From assembly GCA_019420135.1 (NCBI GenBank), contig JAHZHS010000034.1, positions 1 to 9,767 of the forward strand: DNA of 9,767 nt. The letters run 5' to 3'. Numbering within the stretch: position 1 is the stretch's first letter; the number at the start of each line of letters is the position of its first letter. Below, in pieces: positions 1 to 4,965 of this stretch. Position numbers and translations under genes: made by a program. The notes under the pieces were generated by a model. It was not told where the DNA came from, did no database searches, and saw nothing but the letters and a program-made list of their open reading frames with translations. Origin of the DNA: Oscillospiraceae bacterium (GTDB taxonomy: Bacteria > Bacillota > Clostridia > Oscillospirales > Ruminococcaceae).

Positions 1-15
1 CAGTTTTGCCGGGGC

Positions 16-110
16 CTTCCTTCTTTCGCCGCCGAAAGAAGGAAGCAAGAAAGGCGCCGCCGGTTCCGAGGCGGCGGCCGCACGGCTCAAGGGGCCTGCG
101 GGCCCCTTGA
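16..110. repeat. Cluster of three perfect hairpins
   Basis: Three perfect inverted repeats follow one another. Arms 16-27 and 34-45 give a 12-bp stem of CTTCCTTCTTTC with loop GCCGCC. Arms 55-61 and 70-76 give a 7-bp all-GC stem with an 8-nt loop. Arms 87-96 and 101-110 give a 10-bp stem, TCAAGGGGCC, with a 4-nt loop. None is followed by a T-tract on either strand, so they do not look like intrinsic terminators. They may belong to an interspersed repeat element that continues left of the window. Confidence 0.75.
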
Positions 111-163
111 GAAACCCCGGGGCTCCAGTGTTGTCCGGCCGGAAATTGCCTCCTTTCTCCTGA

Positions 164-258
164 GAAACCCGCTCGGCAGGGTTTCCCGGCCCTGGCGCCG
201 CAAGGCCCGACCCCGGCCTCCCATATTTGTGCGGCGGCCCGCTCCCGCAGGCCGCCGC
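164..258. repeat. Two further perfect inverted repeats
   Basis: GAAACCC at 164-170 pairs with GGGTTTC at 179-185 across an 8-nt loop. GCGGCGGCC at 231-239 pairs with GGCCGCCGC at 250-258 across a 10-nt loop. The second is an all-GC 9-bp stem. No T-tract follows, so a terminator role is not supported. Together with 16-110 this makes five perfect hairpins within the first 260 bases. Confidence 0.6.
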
Positions 259-426
259 CTGGGGAAAGGCTTCCCTTTTCTTTCGGAAGAGCGGGACTTC
301 GAAAACAATCCTGGAAGGAACCGCACAGGAAAGGGGGTTCACTTTCCGTTTTCAGGCCGGGCACCGCGGACCGCCACAGGGCGAGCTCCCATTTTTCCCC
401 TCAGCAACAGGCCTTGCAGGCCGCCG

Positions 427-502
427 CCCCATTCCCGCTATTGGCTTTTTGGCCGTTTCCCCAGCCTGCTGCCCTGCGGAAAAGCCCCATGCCTCACCGT
501 TT
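427..502. repeat. Diverged direct repeat, copy 1
   Basis: This 76-bp unit matches 564-639 with 7 mismatches by hand alignment, about 91% identity and no gaps. The conserved core reads CTATTGGCTTTTTGGCCGTT and continues through CCCTGCGGAAAAGC to ATGCCTCACC. The copies are 137 bp apart, and the spacer between them is not repeated. The unit lacks coding signs and probably belongs to a dispersed non-coding family, which cannot be tested from this window alone. Confidence 0.85.
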
Positions 503-563
503 GTGTGTTCCTCGCCCGCACCCGAAACATCCCCCAAGCCTCCGCCGGATAACATCCTGCCCA

Positions 564-639
564 CCCCATTCCTTCTATTGGCTTTTTGGCCGTTTTCCCA
601 GCCTGCCGCCCTGCGGAAAAGCCTGATGCCTCACCCTTT
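564..639. repeat. Diverged direct repeat, copy 2
   Basis: This is the second copy of the 76-bp unit at 427-502, in the same orientation and with 7 differences. It lies about 50 bp before the 17-bp palindrome at 689-726. The flanks on both sides differ from those of copy 1, so the boundaries given are where similarity fades. Confidence 0.85.
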
Positions 640-688
640 CCGTCCGCCCATTGTACCGCCCCCCGGACCAGGACGCTTACTGCCCGGG

Positions 689-726
689 CGCTATCATTTT
701 CAACAGTTCTGTTGAAAATGATAGCG
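689..726. repeat. Perfect 17-bp palindromic hairpin
   Basis: Arms 689-705 (CGCTATCATTTTCAACA) and 710-726 are exact reverse complements around the 4-nt loop GTTC. The arms are AT-rich and stand out from the GC-rich surroundings. No T-tract follows on either strand, so it is not a classic terminator. It could be a mobile-element remnant (MITE-like), a structured RNA or a protein site. The TTTTCAACA core recurs at 868-877 on the minus strand. Confidence 0.85.
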
Positions 727-760
727 GTCAAATACCTTTTCCACCCTCCCGGACGATAAA

Positions 761-818
761 GAAAAACCCCCGGACAGCCCCATGGTGCAAGCACCACGGA
801 CGGTCCGGGGGTATTTTT
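761..818 (-). terminator. Intrinsic terminator of the ktr operon, probably bidirectional
   Basis: ACCCCCGGAC at 766-775 pairs with GTCCGGGGGT at 803-812. An inner stem TGGTG/CACCA (783-787 and 792-796) closes on loop CAAG. Read on the minus strand, the stem is followed directly by TTTTTC (complement of 761-766), giving a strong terminator about 75 nt after the ktrA stop. On the plus strand it is followed by ATTTTT (813-818), so it could also stop rightward transcripts. Confidence 0.9.
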
Positions 819-847
819 CGGGGAAGGTGGGGAAAAGACGGGCGGAC

Positions 848-876
848 TTTCAACAAATCCAAAATAATTGTTGAAA
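848..876. repeat. 9-bp inverted repeat just downstream of ktrA
   Basis: TTTCAACAA at 848-856 pairs perfectly with TTGTTGAAA at 868-876 across an 11-nt AT-rich loop. It sits between the ktrA stop codon and the terminator at 761-818. On the minus strand the sequence TTTTCAACAA here resembles the arm of the 689-726 palindrome. The stem is AT-rich and weak, so it is either a relic of the same element or an mRNA 3-prime structure. Confidence 0.6.
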
Positions 877-890
877 ACTTTCCGGGTCGC

Positions 891-1571
891 TCAGTCCTTT
901 TCGTCCCACTCATCCAGGCGCAGCAGGGCGTCCCGGCTGCCGGAGACGATCATCACGTCGTTGGGCTGGAAGCAGTAGTCGGGGCGGATGTTGTCGGTGA
1001 CCTTGCCGCCGCTCTCCACCGCAATGACGTTGAGGCCGAACTTGGCGCGGATATCCAGTTCCAGGATGGTCTTGCCCACAAACTTGTCGGGGACAATGAG
1101 CTTGGAGATGTTGATGCTCTCGCTCAGCTGGATGAAGTCCAGCACACGGGTGGTCTCCAGCCGGTTGGCCAGGCGCAGGGCCATGTCCCGCTCGGGGTAG
1201 ACCACCTCGGCTCCCAGCTTGGCCAGGATCTCGCCGTGCTCCACGCTGGTAGCCTTGGCGATGACCTGGGGCACCCCCAGGCTGACCAGGTTCAGGGTGG
1301 TGAGGATGGAGCTCTCCATGTGCTCACCGATGCAGACCACCGCCACATCGCAGTTCTGGATGCCGGTCTCGGTCAGGTTTTTCTTGTCCAGCGTGTTCAC
1401 CACGATTGCGTTCTCGGTATACTCCCGCAGCTCACGGACCTTCTCCTCGTCCCGGTCAATGACCAGGATTTCGGCGCCGGCCTGGGCCAGGGCGATGGCA
1501 AGGGCGTGGCCGAACCGGCCCAGGCCCACAATGCCGTAGGAAATCTTGCCTTTTTTGTGTTTATGGAACAT
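891..1571 (-). CDS. ktrA: Ktr/Trk potassium uptake regulatory subunit (RCK domain protein)
   Basis: This 226-residue cytosolic protein is the gating ring subunit of a Ktr-type potassium transporter. The RCK_N Rossmann domain (about 11-135) opens with the nucleotide-binding motif GIVGLGRFG (13-21) and has acidic residue D39 at the end of the second strand (VIDRDEE), the usual ribose contact. The RCK_C (TrkA_C) domain covers about 150-222. The length matches KtrA (about 220) rather than the double-length TrkA of enterobacteria. By family knowledge KtrA binds ATP/ADP in the first domain, and c-di-AMP in the second in several Firmicutes. The ATG at 1571 was chosen because TCCTCCT at 1580-1586 (AGGAGGA on the coding strand) lies 8 nt upstream; an in-frame extension to 1670 would overlap ktrB and lack this. 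It is second in the operon, 38 bp after ktrB. Confidence 0.93.
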   Translation of the reverse strand: MFHKHKKGKISYGIVGLGRFGHALAIALAQAGAEILVIDRDEEKVRELREYTENAIVVNTLDKKNLTETGIQNCDVAVVCIGEHMESSILTTLNLVSLGVPQVIAKATSVEHGEILAKLGAEVVYPERDMALRLANRLETTRVLDFIQLSESINISKLIVPDKFVGKTILELDIRAKFGLNVIAVESGGKVTDNIRPDYCFQPNDVMIVSGSRDALLRLDEWDEKD

Positions 1572-1594
1572 GGCGGGAATCCTCCTGTCTGTTG

Positions 1595-1615
1595 GGCTGA
1601 CGATGTCCGTCAGCC
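1595..1615 (-). promoter_or_regulatory. Hairpin at the ktrB stop, before the ktrA ribosome binding site
   Basis: GGCTGACG at 1595-1602 is an exact reverse complement of CGTCAGCC at 1608-1615, with a 5-nt loop. The right arm contains the ktrB stop codon (1610-1612), and the structure ends 8 nt before the ktrA ribosome binding site (1580-1586). There is no T-tract, so it is not a terminator. It may set the relative translation or stability of the two cistrons; this role is inferred. Confidence 0.55.
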
Positions 1616-2917
1616 GATGGCAATATTGCCCACCGGATAGTGGGTGCGCTCGCCGCGGCTGAAATACCACAGCGTGGCGATGGTCAGGGGGCCCAGACGG
1701 CCCACATACATGATGAAGATGGACAGCAGTTTGCTGGCGTCGGACAGTCCCGGGGTGATGCCGGTGGACAGGCCCACCGTGCCGAAGGCGCTGACTACCT
1801 CGAACAGGGCGTCGGCCAGGGCGATGCCCGGCTCAAAGATGGACATGAGGTAGGTGCCGGTGAGCACCAGGGACATGGCCAGCAGGGTGATGACCGCCGC
1901 CTTGCGGAAGGCCTCCCGGGGGATGGAATAGTGGAAAGCTTTCTCCGACTTGTTGGTGGCTGCCGACTTGATGCCCTGGAAGAGGACGAACACGGTGCTG
2001 GTCTTGACGCCGCCGCCGGTGGAGCCGGGGGATGCGCCGATGAACATGAGGATGATCATGACCAGCAGGCCGGGGGTGGTGAAGTCCCCCAAAGAATAGG
2101 TGGCGAAACCGGCGGTACGGGCGGAGACGCTCTGGAACAGAGCGCCCAGCCAGGTGATGTTCTCGGTGAGTTTGAGCAGCACCGTGCCGATGATGATGAG
2201 CACGAAGCTGAAGGACAGGACCACCCGGGCGTGCATGGACAGCTTGCGCCAGCGGAATTTCTTGGCCCACAGTTCCCGGATGACCAGAAAGCCGATGCCG
2301 CCGAAGAAGATGAGGGCGCAGGTGACCAGATTGAGCAGCACATCGTCGGCGTAGTTGGTCAGGCTCTGGAAGTTGCCCAGAACGTCAAAGCCGGAGTTAT
2401 TGAAAGCCGCCACCGAGTGGAACAGGCTGATGCCCAAAGCCCGCAGGGGGGGATAGTCCTGCACAAAGACCAGGAAGCTCAGGGCCGCGCCGGCCAGCTC
2501 AAAGATGAGGGTGGTCCAGAAGATGGACTTGATGAAAACGATGAGTCCCTTGCCCGAATCCACGTTGAGGGCTTCCCGGATGAGGGTGCGGCCCTTGAGG
2601 TTGACCCGGCGTCCCATGGCCACGATGATGCCGGCGCCCACCGAGGTGACGCCCAGGCCGCCCACCTGGATGAGCAGGGCCAGGATGGTCTGGCCCAGTG
2701 GGGTGAAGGTATCGCCCACGTCCACAGCGATGAGGCCGGTGACGCAGACGGCGCTGGTGGAGGTGTACAGGGCGTCGATGTAGCGCAGGTCGACGCCCTC
2801 CTTGACGCTGCAGGGCAGCATCAGCAGGCCGGAGCCCAGCAGGATGACCACGGCAAAGCCCATGGCGATGATCCGCCCGGGGGGCTGCCGTTTGACAGCT
2901 TCGATCAGTGTACTCAT
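1610..2917 (-). CDS. ktrB: Ktr/Trk potassium transporter membrane subunit
   Basis: This 435-residue integral membrane protein of the TrkH/KtrB superfamily forms the K+ (Na+-coupled in many relatives) permeation path. The four pore loops are visible: SAVCVTGL (filter Gly61), AFNNSGFD (Gly176), SARTAGFAT (Gly270) and SAFGTVGLS (Gly382). The gating-loop region IGASPGSTGGGVKT lies at 293-306 in the third repeat, and the late signature VGRLGPLT at 405-412. The C-terminus HYPVGNIAIG is typical of KtrB. Length is as expected for KtrB (about 430-450) and shorter than enterobacterial TrkH. The start at 2917 has AAGAGGT on the coding strand (2921-2927) 3 nt upstream. It is the first gene of the ktrB-ktrA operon. 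Calling it trkH instead of ktrB would be equally acceptable. Confidence 0.95.
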   Translation of the reverse strand: MSTLIEAVKRQPPGRIIAMGFAVVILLGSGLLMLPCSVKEGVDLRYIDALYTSTSAVCVTGLIAVDVGDTFTPLGQTILALLIQVGGLGVTSVGAGIIVAMGRRVNLKGRTLIREALNVDSGKGLIVFIKSIFWTTLIFELAGAALSFLVFVQDYPPLRALGISLFHSVAAFNNSGFDVLGNFQSLTNYADDVLLNLVTCALIFFGGIGFLVIRELWAKKFRWRKLSMHARVVLSFSFVLIIIGTVLLKLTENITWLGALFQSVSARTAGFATYSLGDFTTPGLLVMIILMFIGASPGSTGGGVKTSTVFVLFQGIKSAATNKSEKAFHYSIPREAFRKAAVITLLAMSLVLTGTYLMSIFEPGIALADALFEVVSAFGTVGLSTGITPGLSDASKLLSIFIMYVGRLGPLTIATLWYFSRGERTHYPVGNIAIG

Positions 2918-2936
2918 GAAACCTCTTTTGTCCGTT

Positions 2937-2960
2937 CCGGCGCGGCTGGGGCAGCGCCGG
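2937..2960 (-). promoter_or_regulatory. GC hairpin in the ktrB leader
   Basis: CCGGCGC at 2937-2943 pairs exactly with GCGCCGG at 2954-2960 across a 10-nt loop, ending about 10 nt before the ktrB ribosome binding site. It lies in a leader of roughly 115 nt between the predicted start (near 3035) and ktrB. A weak GGCA/TGCC stem followed by a T-rich stretch (minus strand, about 2975-3000) precedes it. Such leaders of potassium genes are sometimes riboswitches, but I could not recognise a known class here. Confidence 0.45.
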
Positions 2961-3041
2961 TGTAGTTGCAGTGAAAAAAGAAAAGGCGGGCAGTCCTGCC
3001 GGTCTCAGGCTTTGCGGTCGGAAAGGAACTGTCCCGGCTAC

Positions 3042-3069
3042 ATCATAACATAAAATAGAAAAATGTACA
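3042..3069 (-). promoter_or_regulatory. Promoter of the ktrB-ktrA operon
   Basis: On the minus strand a -35 candidate TGTACA (3064-3069) is followed after 16 bp by -10 TATGAT (3042-3047). The -10 is extended by TG one base upstream (3049-3050). The spacer is strongly AT-rich, unlike the surroundings. The -35 matches TTGACA at 4 of 6 positions, so the extended -10 probably carries most of the recognition. The -35 lies inside the terminator stem of the upstream operon. Confidence 0.65.
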
Positions 3070-3104
3070 GACTTCCCGTGCCAGACAGGAAAAAAGTCCG
3101 TACA
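3059..3104 (-). terminator. Intrinsic terminator of the DUF4234-DUF2752 operon
   Basis: On the minus strand, TGTACGGACTT (3094-3104) pairs with AAGTCTGTACA (3064-3074) over 11 bp with one G-U wobble. A run of five T follows directly (3059-3063). It lies about 40 nt after the stop of the DUF2752 gene, as expected for its terminator. The stem and T-run overlap the -35 and spacer of the ktr promoter, which points to very compact packing or to an added operator role. Confidence 0.7.
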
Positions 3105-3142
3105 GCGGAACAAAATCCCCGCAGAATAAGGCGGAACGGCTC

Positions 3143-3514
3143 TCACAATCCCGGAAGATTGCGCACCACGCCCCAGCCCACCAGCAGGACGGCGTAGATC
3201 AGGCAGAGGGTGTTTTCCGCCCGGCCGAAGCGTCCGCCCTTTGCCCGCAGCCAGGCCTGGCGCAGCGCCAGGCCGATGGGGAGGGGCAGCGTGACAAAGA
3301 GAAAAGGGTTAGCGGCCAGGGCGGCGCTCAAATCTCCCCGCCCCAGGGCAAGAATCATGGTGGTGATGCCGCAGCCGGGGCATTTCAGGCCGGTGACCAG
3401 CCGGAAGGGGCAGGGGATGCCCCCGAAGGCTGAGGCAAAGGCGTAGTAGGCCAGCCCGGCGGCCACAAGCAGGCCGCCCCGCCGCAGCGTGCGGGGCAGG
3501 GGACTCAGGCCCAC
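3143..3514 (-). CDS. DUF2752 small membrane protein
   Basis: This 123-residue protein has three hydrophobic segments (about 14-34, 69-86 and 103-118). It carries the DUF2752 signature: CPF at 35-37, TG at 41-42, KCPGCGIT at 44-51, GD at 60-61 and NP at 69-70. The family's molecular role is not established; its cysteine pattern suggests metal or redox chemistry at the membrane, but that is conjecture. The start chosen is GTG at 3514, overlapping the end of the upstream zinc-ribbon gene by 10 bp. No strong ribosome binding site is visible (only AGGA about 12 nt upstream), so translation is probably coupled. A later GTG at residue 17 would cut into the first membrane segment. The gene is terminated by the hairpin at 3059-3104. 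Confidence 0.8.
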   Translation of the reverse strand: MGLSPLPRTLRRGGLLVAAGLAYYAFASAFGGIPCPFRLVTGLKCPGCGITTMILALGRGDLSAALAANPFLFVTLPLPIGLALRQAWLRAKGGRFGRAENTLCLIYAVLLVGWGVVRNLPGL

Positions 3515-4014
3515 CGGTTGATGGTATCCTGGAACAGGGCCAGGTTGATGATCTGGAAGCCGAAGAGGGCCAGCAGAACATAGAGGATACCGCTGGAGGA
3601 ATCCCCGTTGAGATAACCGCAGTTCTGGCCCATCTTGTAGGCCCAGTAGATACCGTAGATGCCGCAGGTGATGATATCGAACACCACCACCAGGCCGCCG
3701 CTGGTGCCCCGGTCGTTGCCGGCCAGCAGGTTGAGCTCGTCGTTGACCTTGCACATCCAGTACAGGCCGTACAGCCCGCAGGTGATGATGGTGAGAATGA
3801 TGGCCAGCACAATGCTGCGGGGGATCACCATGCCGCCGTACCCCTGCTGTCCGCCGTAGGCCGGGCCCTGGCCGTAGGGATGGCCCTCGTCGGGGTTCTG
3901 GTAGCGGGGTCCGGGGGTGGGCGCCTGACCGGCGGCATCCAGGCGGGCGCCGCAGGCATTGCAGAAAGTGGCATTGTCGGGGTTCTGGGCGCCGCAGGCG
4001 GGACAGGTTTTCAT
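3505..4014 (-). CDS. Zinc-ribbon membrane protein with DUF4234-type domain
   Basis: This is a 169-residue protein. A zinc-ribbon at the N-terminus has CPAC (Cys4, Cys7) and CNAC (Cys18, Cys21). A flexible Pro/Gly/Tyr/Gln-rich linker (about 28-61) leads to a membrane domain with segments near 67-86, 106-125 and 142-161. The first two contain the repeated motif ITCGLYGLYW (77-86) and ITCGIYGIYW (115-124), typical of DUF4234. The function of such proteins is unknown. The ATG at 4014 has AGGAGGA (complement of 4022-4028) 7 nt upstream; the in-frame ATG at 4047 lacks one. It overlaps the DUF2752 gene by 10 bp and is divergent from the response regulator gene. Neighbouring genes do not reveal a pathway. 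Confidence 0.85.
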   Translation of the reverse strand: MKTCPACGAQNPDNATFCNACGARLDAAGQAPTPGPRYQNPDEGHPYGQGPAYGGQQGYGGMVIPRSIVLAIILTIITCGLYGLYWMCKVNDELNLLAGNDRGTSGGLVVVFDIITCGIYGIYWAYKMGQNCGYLNGDSSSGILYVLLALFGFQIINLALFQDTINRWA

Positions 4015-4065
4015 GACGGATTCCTCCTGAACACAAGGTTGAAGCATGAAAGGTTCTTATCCTCC

Positions 4066-4094
4066 ATATTACCCTATCCTCCGCCCAAACACAA
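4066..4094 (-). promoter_or_regulatory. Probable promoter of the zinc-ribbon/DUF2752 operon
   Basis: On the minus strand TTGTGT (4089-4094) and TAATAT (4066-4071) are separated by 17 bp. The -10 region matches the one before the divergent response regulator gene over GGATnGGGTAATATGnA, 15 of 17 positions (4063-4079 minus strand, 4259-4275 plus strand). The -35 is weak (3 of 6). Start would be near 4058, giving a leader of about 45 nt. Confidence 0.5.
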
Positions 4095-4115
4095 CAGAAA
4101 ACCCCGCGGCGCCCT

Positions 4116-4139
4116 GTAAAATTTTGGGGGTAAAATTTT
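4116..4139. repeat. Short AT direct repeat between divergent operons
   Basis: GTAAAATTTT occurs at 4116-4125 and again at 4130-4139, 14 bp apart, separated by GGGG. Each contains the palindrome AAAATTTT. The pair sits midway between the two divergent promoters in an AT-rich pocket. It may be a protein site or curved DNA; nothing further can be said. Confidence 0.5.
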
Positions 4140-4239
4140 TCCATACCCGCCCCCACCGGTGGCGGAAATCCCCGAAATATTGTAGGATATGGGGGGAAGG
4201 GGAAAACGAAGAACAGGAAGTTCTCTCCCTTTCTGCCGC

Positions 4240-4272
4240 TGAAACAAAACTGACAACCGGATGGGGTAATAT
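4240..4272 (+). promoter_or_regulatory. Promoter and direct-repeat box of the two-component operon
   Basis: The box TGAAACAAAACTGACAA (4240-4256) contains TGA half-sites at 4240 and 4251, an 11-bp period as in PhoB/OmpR-family sites. The downstream half overlaps a -35-like CTGACA. The -10 candidate TAATAT (4267-4272) follows the box by 10 bp, the geometry seen in activator-dependent pho-type promoters. A near-identical box with the same spacing stands before the lipoprotein genes at 7152. Start is predicted near 4279, 27 nt before the response regulator. Confidence 0.65.
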
Positions 4273-4305
4273 GAAACCATCTGTCCCGGGAAAGGAGCCC
4301 TGCCC

Positions 4306-4965
4306 ATGTATCCTGTGCTCATTGTGGAGGACGAGCGCCCCATTGCCGACCTCATCGCCCTGACCCTGCGCCGCATGCAGTACACCTGCATCCAGGCCCA
4401 CAGCGGCGAGCAGGCCGCCGACCTCATCCTCAGCATGAAATTCGACCTGATCCTGCTGGACGTCATGCTCCCCGGCATCGACGGTTTCGGCCTCATGGAA
4501 TACATCGCCCCCACCGGCACGCCGGTCATCTTTCTCAGCGCCCGCTCCAGCGTGGAGGACCGGGTGAAAGGTTTGCGCCTGGGGGCCTACGACTACATTG
4601 TAAAACCCTTCGCCCCCGAGGAACTGCTGGCCCGGGTGGACGGCCTCATGCGCCACACCGGCCGCCGCAGCGCCAGCATCCGGCTGTGGGACGTGTCCAT
4701 CGACCCGGCGGCACGGGCGGTCACCCGGAAGGGGGAACCGGTGGAGCTCACCCCCCGGGAGTACGACCTGCTCATGGTGCTGGTGCAGAGCCGGGGCATC
4801 GCCCTCTACCGCAGTGTGCTGCTGGAGCGGGTGTGGGGGCTGGACAGCGACACGGGACCCCGGGCGCTGGACCTCTACGTCTCCCGCCTGCGCAAAAAGC
4901 TGGGCTGGGGAGACAAGATCCGCACCGTGTCCGGGGTGGGCTACCGTCTGGAGGCTGAACCATGA
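4306..4965 (+). CDS. OmpR/PhoB-family response regulator
   Basis: This 219-residue cytosolic transcription factor is phosphorylated by the kinase encoded next to it. The receiver domain (1-112) has the acidic pair Glu8/Asp9, the phosphoacceptor Asp52 in LLDVMLPGIDG, Ser78 at the switch position and Lys100 in KPF. The winged-helix trans_reg_C domain covers about 125-217, with the TPREYDLL entry, the recognition helix region around RALDLYVSRLRKKLG (186-200) and the wing RTVSGVGYRL (206-215). All key residues are present and the length is normal. AAAGGAG (4291-4297) lies 8 nt before the ATG. The reading frame ends in an ATGA overlap with the kinase. It probably binds the 11-bp direct repeats at 4240 and 7152, the first giving autoregulation (inference). 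Confidence 0.95.
   Translation: MYPVLIVEDERPIADLIALTLRRMQYTCIQAHSGEQAADLILSMKFDLILLDVMLPGIDGFGLMEYIAPTGTPVIFLSARSSVEDRVKGLRLGAYDYIVKPFAPEELLARVDGLMRHTGRRSASIRLWDVSIDPAARAVTRKGEPVELTPREYDLLMVLVQSRGIALYRSVLLERVWGLDSDTGPRALDLYVSRLRKKLGWGDKIRTVSGVGYRLEAEP

Larger units (their letters stand above)
1..890. other. Gene-free intergenic stretch rich in hairpins and repeats
   Basis: No convincing gene is seen here on either strand. The open frames present lack good ribosome binding sites, have low-complexity Pro/Arg/Gly-rich translations and show no recognisable domain. The stretch instead holds a run of perfect hairpins (16-258), two copies of a diverged 76-bp repeat, a 17-bp palindrome, the terminator of the leftward potassium operon and a further inverted repeat, each listed separately. 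The frame of the 76-bp repeat shifts between copies (137 bp is not a multiple of 3), which argues against a coding repeat. It may be an accumulation site for small interspersed non-coding elements; that is inference. Confidence 0.7.

Noticed and set aside
427..639. CRISPR array
   Set aside because: Only two copies of a long (76-bp), imperfect unit with a 61-bp spacer; no cas genes in the window.
227..715. Possible coding region in the left intergenic stretch
   Set aside because: No ribosome binding site, Pro/Ala-rich translation, and it runs through both out-of-frame copies of the 76-bp repeat and into the palindrome.
1640..2965. Plus-strand frame opposite ktrB
   Set aside because: The translation is Gly/Asp/Gln/His-rich without domain; ktrB on the other strand shows all four pore motifs.
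4210..4224. Small inverted repeat AGAAC/GTTCT before the regulator gene
   Set aside because: A 5-bp arm is easily found by chance, and there is no second copy near the lipoprotein promoter.
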